Part shown: piece by piece, positions 9,387 through 19,000 of the stretch
Position numbering within the stretch: the first letter of the stretch is position 1
Layout: the number at the start of each line of letters is the position of its first letter
Source of the DNA: Rhodococcus sp. 1163
GTDB lineage: Bacteria; Actinomycetota; Actinomycetes; Mycobacteriales; Mycobacteriaceae
Length of the DNA: 64,000 bases
Assembly (NCBI RefSeq): GCF_002091985.1
Contig: NZ_MKKX01000035.1
Span: 124,001 to 188,000, forward strand
Direction: 5' to 3'
Translations under genes and position numbers: made by a program
The notes under the pieces: generated by a model
What the model was told of the DNA's origin: nothing
Database searches by the model: none
The model's input: the letters and a program-made list of their open reading frames with translations, nothing else

Positions 9387-10013
9387 GTGCAGCTCATACT
9401 GGTTCGCCATGCGCTACCGCAGCGCTCCGAAGACACCGCCGATCCCCCGCTTGCCGAACTCGGCCACGAACAAGCCTCCCGCGTACCTGCCGCGCTGGCT
9501 CGATTTGCGATAGCCAAGACCGTCGCGAGCACTCAACTCCGCGCCCAGCAGACCGGATCGGTGTTGGCCGCCGAACTGGGGTCGACGCTGGAGTCCGACG
9601 AGCGCCTCACCGAATACGACCGAGATTTCGGCGGTTACGTTCCGATCGAACTTGCGCGGACCGAGTTCCGCGATGCGTTCGACCGGATCAAGGCCGGACA
9701 GCTACCCGAGGAGGTCGACGAGGACGCGTTTCGTGCGCGAGTACTCGCCGGCGTCGACGCAGCGGTCTCGGGAGTCGAACACACCGACACGGTGGTGGTG
9801 TTCGCGCATGGCGGGGTCGTCAACATGCTGCTGCAGGACATCCTGCACACCCCCACGGTACTCGGATTCCCGATCGACTACTGTTCGATCACTCGAATCC
9901 TCTACTCCCGCAACGGTAGTCGATCGGTCGCGGCGGTGAACGAGACGCAGCACGTGTGGGATCTGCTGCCACGCAACAGGGACCGATCCACCAACTCCAC
10001 AGAGAGCTCTTAA
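9387..10013 (+). CDS. Histidine phosphatase family protein (phosphoglycerate-mutase-like)
   Basis: A 208-residue member of the histidine phosphatase superfamily. The phospho-accepting histidine is in the N-terminal LVRHALP (the RHG motif appears as RHA). The second catalytic histidine is in VFAHGGVVNML, and the acid ERLTEYDRDFGGY sits between. The start is GTG 9387, only 21 bases after the LysR stop. Members range from sugar-phosphate phosphatases to broad phosphomonoesterases; no specific substrate can be assigned. Confidence 0.85.
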   Translation: MQLILVRHALPQRSEDTADPPLAELGHEQASRVPAALARFAIAKTVASTQLRAQQTGSVLAAELGSTLESDERLTEYDRDFGGYVPIELARTEFRDAFDRIKAGQLPEEVDEDAFRARVLAGVDAAVSGVEHTDTVVVFAHGGVVNMLLQDILHTPTVLGFPIDYCSITRILYSRNGSRSVAAVNETQHVWDLLPRNRDRSTNSTESS

Positions 10014-10100
10014 AGTGCCTGCTCAGGGCGGTGTTTCAGTCCACATCACGGCTTCGCGTGGTCATAGTGCCGTCAGGGGCCGGTTAGCCTCGAAACCACT

Positions 10101-11582
10101 ATGGGTAAATTTCGAATCCTCCGGCAACCGACCGCCGCTCTCGTTGCTCTCGCCTTTCCGCTGGTAGCAGCCGGAGCGTTCGCGCTCGGTGCGGGCTACG
10201 ACCTGAGCCCCGAAGACACGGCGCCGGCCACCGCGGACACGGTAGCGGGCTCACCCAGCGCCTCCACCGGCGATCCCCTGGCCACCTCGAGGAAGAGCCT
10301 GCAGCAAGCGGGGTTACCCATCAGCTTCCTGTCCGGGGGCGTCTCCCAGCTGACCGACGGCGGTAAGCAACTCAACGACGGCGTCATCGTCCTCGCCGAC
10401 GGAATAACCCAAGCTCACGACGGCACGATCCAGCTCGCCGACGGATTCGGCCAATACCGTGACGGCATCGGGCAACTCGGTGACGGTGCCGCCCAGATCA
10501 GTGGCGGAGTCGATCAACTCGTCGACCAGCTCGCTGGATTCGGCACTCAGCAGGGTGAGTTCACGGCGAAGCTCGAAGCCACTGCACAACAAATCGACAG
10601 CTTCCCGCACCCTGGATCCGACGCCATCTCCGGCCAGATTCGCTCGGTGATCGACACCCTGAACACCCAGGGATTCGGCCCATCGACGCTCGATCAGCTG
10701 CAGACCCTCAAAGGCGGTGCGCGGCAACTGTCCGGTGAGCTGAACGATCCGTCCGGCCAATTCCTCACTGCCACCGGACAGCTCGGTGACGCTACCGTCC
10801 AACTTCGAGACGGACTGGGCCAGCTCGACGCCGGCGGCGAACAACTCCGAGCCGGAACCGACCAGTTGGTGACGGCCGTCGGCCCGGTCTCCGGAATCGT
10901 CAGCGGTATCGCGACCAACGTCCAAGAAGCAACCACCGGACTCCCGACGGCCAAGGAGCTGAACGCCGGCTCACCTACCCCAGCTTCGGAGGCCGAGGTG
11001 ACGCAGGCCGCCGCGTCGAGCACGCCGGTGGCGCCGTATCTAATCGCAGCATTGGTGGCGGTCGGTGCTATCGGCGCGGTGAGCCTGGTAAGGGTCCTGA
11101 GAGGCGATTCTCGCCTCGGTTGGAGCGTCGCCGCCGTCGCCACCCTTGCCATCGGCGTATGCGCGGCCTGTGCGTTCGCGTTCACCGCCCCAGGGGCCGA
11201 CATCGGTGCACTTGTCGGGGCCGGTTTCTTTCTCGTCGTCTCCGCAGCTGCATATCTGGCTGCGGGCGGCGCGCTCCAGCGTCTGCTCGGCGCCGCCGTC
11301 GGCCAAGCGGTCAACGTCGGCTTGCTCCTCGTCCAGGTCGTGGTGTGCGGAGCTGCCTACGCGAGCAGTGCCGCGATCTGGGGCCACCTGTCGGCGTTCA
11401 TGCCGATGAGTTACACCGCGGCGGGCGCCCGCGAGATCGGATACGGGCAGATGACCGCGACGGGATGGTTGGCAATCGGTCTGACCGTCGTTCTCCTCGC
11501 TGTCTCCGGGATCGTCTACAGAACTCTCGATACCGAACCCGGCGACAGCGAAGCGAACAGAGAACTAGCCGACTACGCGTAG
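10101..11582 (+). CDS. Membrane protein with Leu-x-x-Gly heptad repeats
   Basis: A 493-residue protein. An N-terminal hydrophobic helix (about residues 10-30) is followed by an extracytoplasmic segment (about 75-275) built of seven-residue units of the form xxLxDGx (QLTDGGK, QLNDGVI, VLADGIT, QLADGFG, QLGDGAA). The C-terminus holds about five to six membrane helices (from about 310). The layout resembles YhgE/Pip-type proteins and the actinobacterial X-x-x-Leu-x-x-Gly repeat family (TIGR03057). Some of these accompany MmpL or ABC-type exporters, but no partner exporter lies beside it. Function is unknown. It overlaps the convergent downstream gene by 18 bases. Confidence 0.75.
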   Translation: MGKFRILRQPTAALVALAFPLVAAGAFALGAGYDLSPEDTAPATADTVAGSPSASTGDPLATSRKSLQQAGLPISFLSGGVSQLTDGGKQLNDGVIVLADGITQAHDGTIQLADGFGQYRDGIGQLGDGAAQISGGVDQLVDQLAGFGTQQGEFTAKLEATAQQIDSFPHPGSDAISGQIRSVIDTLNTQGFGPSTLDQLQTLKGGARQLSGELNDPSGQFLTATGQLGDATVQLRDGLGQLDAGGEQLRAGTDQLVTAVGPVSGIVSGIATNVQEATTGLPTAKELNAGSPTPASEAEVTQAAASSTPVAPYLIAALVAVGAIGAVSLVRVLRGDSRLGWSVAAVATLAIGVCAACAFAFTAPGADIGALVGAGFFLVVSAAAYLAAGGALQRLLGAAVGQAVNVGLLLVQVVVCGAAYASSAAIWGHLSAFMPMSYTAAGAREIGYGQMTATGWLAIGLTVVLLAVSGIVYRTLDTEPGDSEANRELADYA

Positions 11583-11861
11583 CGGGTGAATCGACGGTGC
11601 ACTGGCGAGGTGTGCACCGAACTCGCCCAGCGCCTTCTGCAGGTGGGGTGTCTGCATGTGCGCGTCGAGGTCCTCTTGCGATCCCCACACCTCGATGGTG
11701 ACGAAAGTACCCGGCTCGGAAGCTGACTCGAACAGTTCATAGGAGACGTTTCCGCTCTCCTTCGCCGACTCCGCGGCCAGCGTCGCCAGACCTGTCCGTA
11801 TGGCATCGACCGACTCCGGCTTGGCGGTGATGGTGGCGACAACCTTCAGCTCACTGGGCAT
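11565..11861 (-). CDS. ABM-domain protein, putative quinol monooxygenase
   Basis: A 98-residue protein with the antibiotic-biosynthesis-monooxygenase (ABM) ferredoxin-like fold pattern: KVVATITAKPESVDAIRTGL, SYELFESASEPGTFVTIEVW, and DAHMQTPHLQKAL. Small ABM proteins such as YgiN act as quinol monooxygenases or handle reactive intermediates without a cofactor; the substrate here is unknown. The ATG at 11861 has GAGAGGA six bases upstream, so it is preferred over an upstream in-frame start at 11897. It is transcribed divergently from the neighbouring MFS gene, with about 120 bases between their starts. Confidence 0.85.
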   Translation of the reverse strand: MPSELKVVATITAKPESVDAIRTGLATLAAESAKESGNVSYELFESASEPGTFVTIEVWGSQEDLDAHMQTPHLQKALGEFGAHLASAPSIHPLRVVG

Positions 11862-11982
11862 ACTGCGTCCTCTCGTATGTGGCCACCTGAGAGGCAACCA
11901 CCGAATTCGACGGTACCGTCATGTGGGTCATCCGCATCGGCGTTGGCGAACAAAAGAGTAATTGCGGCGGAAGAAGAGATCC

Positions 11983-13521
11983 ATGACCGGCGACCCCCCG
12001 AAGGCAACCCGCAAGGATTGGCTCGGACTGAGTATTCTCGTGATCCCGATCCTGCTGGTCTCGATGGACATGTCGGTGCTCTACCTGGCGCTTCCTTTCA
12101 TGACCGCGGACCTGGAACCGAGCAGCAATCAAACACTGTGGATTCTCGACCTGTACGGCTTCCTTCTGGCTGGTCTGCTCATCACGATGGGTTCTGTCGG
12201 TGACCGGATCGGCCGTCGCAGACTTCTGATGATCGGCGCCGTCGTGTTCGGCGCCGCATCGTTGCTCGCAGCCTTCTCGACGTCCTCCGAGATGCTCCTT
12301 CTCGCGCGAGCACTTCTGGGCATCGGCGGAGCCACCATCGCGCCGAGCACATTGTCTCTGATACGCAACATGTTTCACGATCCGGGCCAACGTAAGGAAG
12401 CGATCGGACTGTGGACCGCCGGGTTCGCCGGAGGCGGCGCCCTCGGTCCCGTCATCGGTGGGGCGTTGCTCGAGCACTTCTGGTGGGGCTCGGTGTTTCT
12501 GATCAACATTCCGATCATGGTCGTCCTGCTCATCTCGGCGCCGCTGCTGGTGTCGGAGTTCAAGGATCCCGACCCGGGCCGCTTCGACCCGCTCAGCGTC
12601 GTACTGTCGATCGCGTCGATGCTCGGGATCGTCTACGCAATCAAGCACGGCGCACAGGACGGGGTCGACGCCACGACTACCGCCACGGCTACCGCCGGAC
12701 TTGTTCTGGGCTTGTTGTTCCTGCGAAGGCAAAGGCGAGGGCGCGACCCACTCATCGACATCACCCTGTTCGCCGAACGTGCCTTCAGCGCAGCAGTACT
12801 CGCTCAATTCCTGGTGATCTTCGCGCTCACCGGATTCAGTCTGTTCGCCTCGCAGTATCTGCAGCTGATCGTGGGACTCGGTCCACTGGAGGCGGGTCTG
12901 TGGCTGCTGATCCCCGCGATCGCAGCCGGGACCGGGGCGGTACTCGCACCGAGCCTGAGCAAGATCGTCTCGACCGGAGCGATCATCGCCGGCGGACTTG
13001 CCCTGATTGCCGTCGGCGCCACTGCGATGGCGTTCATCCAACCCGATTCCGGACTGCCGCTACTGGTGGTGGGCATGTCCCTGCTGGCGCTCGGAGTCGG
13101 TGCATCTTCGACGCTCAACTCCGACATCGTGCTCACAGCTGCGGCACCGGAGAAAGCAGGTGCCGCCTCGGCACTGTCGGAGACCGGCGCCGAACTCGGT
13201 GGCGCCGTCGGCATCGCCATCCTCGGAACAATCGGATCGACCGTCTACCGCCACCGACTCGAGGACGCCCTGCCACCGAATACCCCGCCGGACATAGCCG
13301 GGCCGGCATCCGAGACCGTCGGCGGCGGCATGACCGTTGCCGACTACCTTCCGCCACCGCTGGATTCGGCACTGCGAGAGATCGCGGCAGCCGCGTTCGT
13401 CGACGGGCTCACTCTCGCCGCCACATGGAGCGCACTAGGGATGGGTGCAGCGGCGATCGTGGTCTATCTCCTATTACGGACCCGACAGACCGGTGTCGAA
13501 GTCGGACCTTCTCAGGCCTGA
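11983..13521 (+). CDS. DHA2-type MFS multidrug exporter
   Basis: A 512-residue transporter with about fourteen hydrophobic segments, typical of the EmrB/QacA (DHA2) drug:proton antiporters. The opening VSMDMSVLYLALPFM matches motif D1, GSVGDRIGRRRLLM is motif A, and ALGPVIGGALLEHFWW is motif C of exporters. The ATG at 11983 has an AAGAAGAG purine run upstream. The likely role is efflux of cationic or amphipathic compounds; the closest known analogues include SmvA/LfrA-like pumps. No TetR regulator sits beside it; the ABM gene is the divergent neighbour. Its last 10 bases overlap the convergent cutinase-like gene. Confidence 0.9.
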   Translation: MTGDPPKATRKDWLGLSILVIPILLVSMDMSVLYLALPFMTADLEPSSNQTLWILDLYGFLLAGLLITMGSVGDRIGRRRLLMIGAVVFGAASLLAAFSTSSEMLLLARALLGIGGATIAPSTLSLIRNMFHDPGQRKEAIGLWTAGFAGGGALGPVIGGALLEHFWWGSVFLINIPIMVVLLISAPLLVSEFKDPDPGRFDPLSVVLSIASMLGIVYAIKHGAQDGVDATTTATATAGLVLGLLFLRRQRRGRDPLIDITLFAERAFSAAVLAQFLVIFALTGFSLFASQYLQLIVGLGPLEAGLWLLIPAIAAGTGAVLAPSLSKIVSTGAIIAGGLALIAVGATAMAFIQPDSGLPLLVVGMSLLALGVGASSTLNSDIVLTAAAPEKAGAASALSETGAELGGAVGIAILGTIGSTVYRHRLEDALPPNTPPDIAGPASETVGGGMTVADYLPPPLDSALREIAAAAFVDGLTLAATWSALGMGAAAIVVYLLLRTRQTGVEVGPSQA

Positions 13522-14423
13522 TCGAGCAGGTAGTTCGCCAACCACGACGTGGCACTCGTTCCACTGCTGTCGACCGCGTAGCTGCCGTATTCCTGATGAA
13601 TCCCGGAACGATAGAACGCCTCGATTTCACGACGACGCTGCTCGTTCGCCTGATCGGTCAGCTGACCTTGTAGGACCGGAAGCCCACCAGCTGCCGACAG
13701 ATCGCCGATGAGAATCTGCGCTTCCTGCTGCGCCTTCGCGACCACATCGGGGTTCGGATCGGAAGAGACCGCGAGGAAGCCGGCCAACCGTGAAATGTAG
13801 TCGTCCTTGGGCGTCGAGCAGTACAGATCGCCGATCGCGCAGAAGGTCTTCACCACCGGGCTGACGAAACCGAACCCGCCGACGCGCGGGCCACCGACAC
13901 CGGTACCGACGACCTCGGGGCCGACCAATGCATCGGCGTCCGAACGCTTCGGATCGGAGATGAGGCCGACCGCGACGACCCGATTCGCGGGCACGACGCC
14001 GAGACCCGTTCCGATCGACGCAGCGAGATCGCCCGCAGCATCGGCACCCTGGCTGTAACCGATGATGCCGAACTTCGTTGCACCGCACTGCGCGGCCATC
14101 GCTTCGAGCATTCCGCCCGCATTCGCCGTGGCGATCGCGCGAGACTCCCCGTAGATCCCACCCTCCCAAGGAAACGCCGTGGCCGGGTACGACACGTAAT
14201 CGGTGCGAACGGAGGAACTCGCGATGCGGTCGGTGACGGCAGTGAGCATGCCAGGCTTGGGCGCAGCGCCCGAACTCGTCTCCCACGTCCCCGGGATCGC
14301 GACCACATACAGATCCGGGCAACCACCTGGATCGGCCGCCGCGGGCGCCGTCGACAGGACCGACGTCCCAGCAGCGACGGCAATGACTGCTCCGACGGTG
14401 GCGACAAGTTTCTTCACGCGCAT
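13512..14423 (-). CDS. Secreted cutinase-like serine hydrolase
   Basis: A 303-residue protein with a clear Sec signal peptide (MRVKK start, hydrophobic core, cleavage near APAAA-DPGG about residue 31). The mature part has the cutinase-family fold: VVAIPGTWETS, nucleophile elbow GYSQGADA, and CAIGDLYC with paired cysteines and a candidate catalytic aspartate. The classical cutinase histidine that follows this segment is absent. The only histidine in the mature protein is His276 in the C-terminal GIHQEYGSY, which could serve instead. Related actinobacterial proteins are esterases or lipases of the cell envelope. Cutin as substrate is not implied. Confidence 0.85.
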   Translation of the reverse strand: MRVKKLVATVGAVIAVAAGTSVLSTAPAAADPGGCPDLYVVAIPGTWETSSGAAPKPGMLTAVTDRIASSSVRTDYVSYPATAFPWEGGIYGESRAIATANAGGMLEAMAAQCGATKFGIIGYSQGADAAGDLAASIGTGLGVVPANRVVAVGLISDPKRSDADALVGPEVVGTGVGGPRVGGFGFVSPVVKTFCAIGDLYCSTPKDDYISRLAGFLAVSSDPNPDVVAKAQQEAQILIGDLSAAGGLPVLQGQLTDQANEQRRREIEAFYRSGIHQEYGSYAVDSSGTSATSWLANYLLDQA

Positions 14424-14553
14424 GGTTGCGGCCTCACTGCAGTAGCGGACTTTCGACTTCGAGGGTGAGGATGCCAGTCCCTGATGTCGAATTGATGCCC
14501 AATCGGTAAACGGAGGTTACCTAAAACCAGGACATCTCACCATCGGTAACGAA

Positions 14554-14601
14554 AACGAGGTTATGGAGCGGAAAAACCTGCTTTCCGTCCATAACCTCGT
14601 T
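14554..14601. terminator. Long hairpin downstream of gltD
   Basis: Arms of 21 and 20 bases (14554-14574 and 14582-14601) pair almost perfectly with one bulged G and a seven-base loop. The outer 14 bases, AACGAGGTTATGGA and its complement, are perfect. It lies 13 bases beyond the gltD stop on the minus strand and is the likely gltBD terminator, although the T-run is poor. A third partial copy of the arm (AACGGAGGTTAC, 14509-14520) sits just beyond. Confidence 0.65.
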
Positions 14602-14614
14602 CTGGTGCAACCGA

Positions 14615-16066
14615 TCAGCGTTGCGGCGCCTGAGTGGGGACGATAGGCGACGGGAGGGCCGTCACACCCTCGAGGAACGTATCGACGGCAGCCGCACACG
14701 AACGGCCTTCGGCGATGGCCCACACGATGAGCGACTGGCCACGACCCATGTCACCGGCAACGAACACACCGGGCACGTTGGTGACCCACTCGTTCGAGCG
14801 CTTGACGTTGCCGCGCTCGTTCAGGTCCACGCCGAGATCGGTCAGCAACCCCGGCTTCTCGGGACCGACGAAGCCCATGGCAAGAAGCACCAGATCGGCC
14901 TCGAGGGTGAACTCACTGCCCTCGACCTTCTCGAACTTGCCTGCCTTGAACTCGACCTCGTGCGCTTCGAGTCCGGTGACCTTGCCGTCGGCACCGACGA
15001 AACGCTCGGTGTTGACCGAGAACACTCGCTCGCCACCCTCTTCGTGAGCCGACGCGACGCGGAACATCAACGGGTACAACGGCCAAGGAGTGGACGTCGC
15101 ACGCTCCTCCGGCGGGCGAGCCATGATCTCGAACTGGTGAACGCTCTCGGCGCCCTGACGATGCGAGGTGCCGAGGCAGTCTGCACCGGTGTCACCGCCA
15201 CCGATGATCACGACCTTCTTGCCCTTCGCTGTGACGGGCGGAGCGTCGTAATCGCCCTGCTGCACATGATTTGCTCCGGGAAGGAATTCCATCGCCTGAT
15301 AGATGCCCTCGAGTTCGCGTCCCTCGATCGGCAGATCGCGCCACGCGGTAGCACCACCGGACAGAACGACGGCGTCGAACTCTGTGCGCAGTTCCTCGGC
15401 CGAGATGTCCACTCCGACATCGACACCTGTACGGAACACCGTGCCCTCGGCCTCCATCTGTGCCAGACGACGGTCGATGTGGCGCTTCTCCATCTTGAAC
15501 TCGGGGATGCCGTAGCGCAGCAGTCCGCCGATGCGGTCTGCCCGCTCGAACACGGTGACGGTGTGGCCGGCACGCGTGAGCTGTTGGGCGGCAGCCAATC
15601 CCGCAGGCCCCGAACCGACGACGGCGATGCTCTTGCCCGTCAGGAACGTCGGGTAGACGGGAGTGACCCAGCCCTCTTCGAAGGCCTTGTCGATGATCTC
15701 GACCTCGACCTGCTTGATCGTCACGGGGTCCTGGTTGATTCCCAGTACGCACGACGCCTCGCACGGAGCAGGGCACAGTCGTCCGGTGAACTCCGGGAAG
15801 TTGTTCGTGGCATGCAAGCGGTCGATACTCTCGCGCCAGCGATCCTTGAACACCAGGTCGTTCCACTCGGGAATCAGGTTCCCCAGCGGGCAGCCGTTGT
15901 GGCAGAACGGAACACCACAGTCCATGCAACGACTCGCCTGCGTCTGCAAGGCTTCCTTGGGGAAGTCCTCGTAGACCTCTTTCCAGTCCATCAGCCGCAG
16001 GTCGACGGGTCGACGCTTCGGCAGTTCACGAACCGTGTGCTTCAAAAATCCTTGTGGGTCACCCAC
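14615..16066 (-). CDS. gltD: Glutamate synthase small (beta) subunit
   Basis: A 483-residue GltD. The N-terminus carries the cysteine clusters [17 protein letters not shown] and CPAPCEASC for the two 4Fe-4S centres. Two Rossmann segments follow: [15 protein letters not shown] for FAD and [12 protein letters not shown] for NADPH. It passes electrons from NADPH to the large subunit, which makes glutamate from glutamine and 2-oxoglutarate. The start is GTG 16066, with GGAGG six bases upstream, and it overlaps the end of gltB by eight bases, which indicates translational coupling. Confidence 0.97.
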   Translation of the reverse strand: MGDPQGFLKHTVRELPKRRPVDLRLMDWKEVYEDFPKEALQTQASRCMDCGVPFCHNGCPLGNLIPEWNDLVFKDRWRESIDRLHATNNFPEFTGRLCPAPCEASCVLGINQDPVTIKQVEVEIIDKAFEEGWVTPVYPTFLTGKSIAVVGSGPAGLAAAQQLTRAGHTVTVFERADRIGGLLRYGIPEFKMEKRHIDRRLAQMEAEGTVFRTGVDVGVDISAEELRTEFDAVVLSGGATAWRDLPIEGRELEGIYQAMEFLPGANHVQQGDYDAPPVTAKGKKVVIIGGGDTGADCLGTSHRQGAESVHQFEIMARPPEERATSTPWPLYPLMFRVASAHEEGGERVFSVNTERFVGADGKVTGLEAHEVEFKAGKFEKVEGSEFTLEADLVLLAMGFVGPEKPGLLTDLGVDLNERGNVKRSNEWVTNVPGVFVAGDMGRGQSLIVWAIAEGRSCAAAVDTFLEGVTALPSPIVPTQAPQR

Positions 16067-19000
16067 GAGCTGCCTCCATGATCGCTTCGTCCACGTCCGC
16101 GCCGTTCTTCTCGGCTTCGGAGATGGCCAGCAGTACCTTCTTGTAATCGCGCGGCATGACCTTCACGAAATGGTTCACCTGCTGTGACCAATCGTTGAGG
16201 ATTCGCTCTGCAACTTCGGATCCCGTTTCCTCGTGGTGACGGGTGACGATGTCTTTCAACCAGACGAACTCGTCGCCTTCGATGTCCTCGATATCGACGA
16301 GCTCGGTATTCAGGTTCGCCTCGAACGTCTTGGCCGGGTCGAAGATGAATGCGACGCCGCCGGACATGCCGGCACCGAAGTTCCGCCCCGTCTCGCCGAG
16401 GACGACGACCTTGCCACCGGTCATGTACTCGCAACCGTGGTCGCCGACACCTTCGACGACGGCCACCGCACCGGAGTTACGCACTGCGAAACGCTCACCG
16501 ACGACGCCTCGGATGAGGGCCTGACCGTTGGTGGCACCGAACAGGAAGACGTTGCCGCCGATGATGTTGTCCTCGGCGACGAAGCCCTTGGGGGCATCGA
16601 GCGAGGGCCGCATGACGATGCGTCCACCGGAAAGACCCTTGCCGACGAAGTCGTTGGCGTCACCGTGGAGGCGAAGTGTCATGCCGGCAGGCACGAAGGC
16701 GCCGAAGCTGTTACCCGCCGAGCCGGTGAAAGTGATGTCGATGGTGTTCTCGGGCAGGCCGACGCCGCCGTACGCCTTGGTCACCTCATGGCCCAGCATG
16801 GTGCCGACCGTGCGGTTGACGTTGGTGATCTTCGAGGCGAACGACACCTTCTCGCCCCTGTCCAGCGCATTTCGACTCTGCACGATGAGCTGCTGGTCGA
16901 GTGCCTTGTCGAGGCCATGATCCTGGGTACCGGTGTTGTAGAGGTCCTGGTTCATGAACGCCGACTCGACCTCGTCGAGAATCGGGGACAAATCGAGCTT
17001 GGATGCCTTCCACGCGTCCTTGGCTGCGGTGGTGTCCAGCAGCGCCACCTGGCCGACGGCCTCGTTGAGGGTGCGGAATCCGAGCTCGGCCATCAGCTCG
17101 CGAACCTCTTCGGCGATGAACATGAAGAAGTTTTCCACGAACTCCGGCTGGCCGGCAAAACGCTTGCGCAACAGCGGGTTCTGCGTGGCAACACCGACCG
17201 GGCACGTATCGAGGTGGCACACGCGCATCATGATGCATCCCGTCACGACGAGAGGCGCGGTTGCGAAACCGAATTCCTCGCCACCGAGCAGAGCTGCAAC
17301 CATCACATCGCGCCCGGTCTTGAGCTGTCCGTCGACCTGAACGACGATGCGATCACGAAGACCGTTGAGCAGCAACGTCTGCTGTGTCTCGGCCAAACCG
17401 AGTTCCCACGGCCCGCCTGCGTGCTTGACCGATGTCAGCGGCGTTGCGCCGGTACCGCCGTCGTGACCCGAGATGAGGACCACATCGGCGTGCGCCTTGG
17501 AGACACCCGCTGCGACCGTGCCGACGCCGAGTTCAGAGACGAGCTTGACGTGAATGCGCGCCTGCGGGTTGGCGTTCTTCAGATCATGGATCAGCTGCGC
17601 CAGGTCCTCGATCGAATAGATATCGTGGTGCGGCGGAGGCGAAATCAAGCCGACACCCGGCGTCGAGTGCCGAACCTCGGCAACCCACGGATACACCTTG
17701 TGTGCCGGAAGCTGGCCACCCTCACCAGGTTTGGCGCCCTGGGCCATTTTGATCTGGATGTCGGTGCAGTTGGTCAAGTAGTGCGAGGTGACACCGAAGC
17801 GTCCCGACGCGACCTGCTTGATCGCACTGCGTCGCCAGTCACCGTTCTCGTCGGGCTCGAAACGCGAGACGTCTTCTCCGCCTTCACCCGAATTGGAGCG
17901 GGCACCGAGGCGGTTCATCGCGATCGCCAGCGTTTCGTGCGCCTCGGCGGAGATGGAGCCGTAGCTCATCGCGCCCGTCGAGAAGCGCTTGACGATCTCC
18001 GAGGCCGGTTCGACCTCGTCGATCGAAATGGACTGCCGGTCTTCGGTTTTGAAGCGGAAGAGTCCACGCAGCGAGGCCAGGCGCTCCGACTGGTCGTCGA
18101 CCATCTTCGTGTATTCCTTGAAGACGTCGTACTGGCCGGTGCGAGTGGAGTGCTGCAACTTGAACACGGTGTCCGGGTTGAAGAGGTGGTACTCCCCTTC
18201 ACGACGCCACTGGTACTCGCCGCCCGTCTCGAGCTCACGATGCGCGCGCTCGTGCCGGTTGGTGAGATAAGCGATGCCGTGACGCGTCTGCACATCAGCG
18301 GCGATCTGGTCGAGATCGATACCACCGAGCTGGCTGTTCAGTCCGGTGAAGTACTCGTCCACCACGGCCTGCGAAAGGCCGATCACCTGGAACAGTTGCG
18401 CACCGGTGTACGACGCCAACGTCGAGATGCCCATCTTGGACATCACCTTCAGGACACCTTTGCCTGCCGCCTTGATGTAGTTGGCGACGGCCTTGTCGAG
18501 CTCGATATCGGCGAGAGCACCGCGCTCGATCATGTCCTCGATGGACTCGAACGCCATGTACGGATTGACCGCTGCCGCACCGAAACCGACGAGAAGCGCC
18601 ATGTGGTGCACCTCGCGGGCATCACCGGACTCGATGATCAGGCCGACCTTAGTGCGGGTCTTCTCGCGGACCAAGTGCTGATGAACCGCGGAGGTCAGTA
18701 GCAGCGACGGGATCGGCGCGAGCTTCTCGCTGGATTCACGATCGGAGAGCACGACGATGCGCGCTCCACCGGAAATCGCCGCAGACACCTGCGCCCGAAT
18801 GGCCTCGAGCGACTGCCGAAGCCCCTCGCCGCCCTCGGCCACCGGATACAGACCGCGCACGACCACCGAACGCAGGCCTTCCTGCGTCCCGTCGTCGTTG
18901 ATGTGGATCAGCTTGGACAGGTCGTCGTTGTGCAGGATCGGCGTCGGGAGCACGATCTGCTTACACGCGTCGGCGCCCGGGTCGAGCAGGTCGCCCTCGG

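Noticed and set aside
16233-18701. A long open frame of 822 codons antisense to gltB.
   Set aside because: It is a high-GC shadow of the gltB codon pattern, with no domain or ribosome-binding site; the sense gene is certain.
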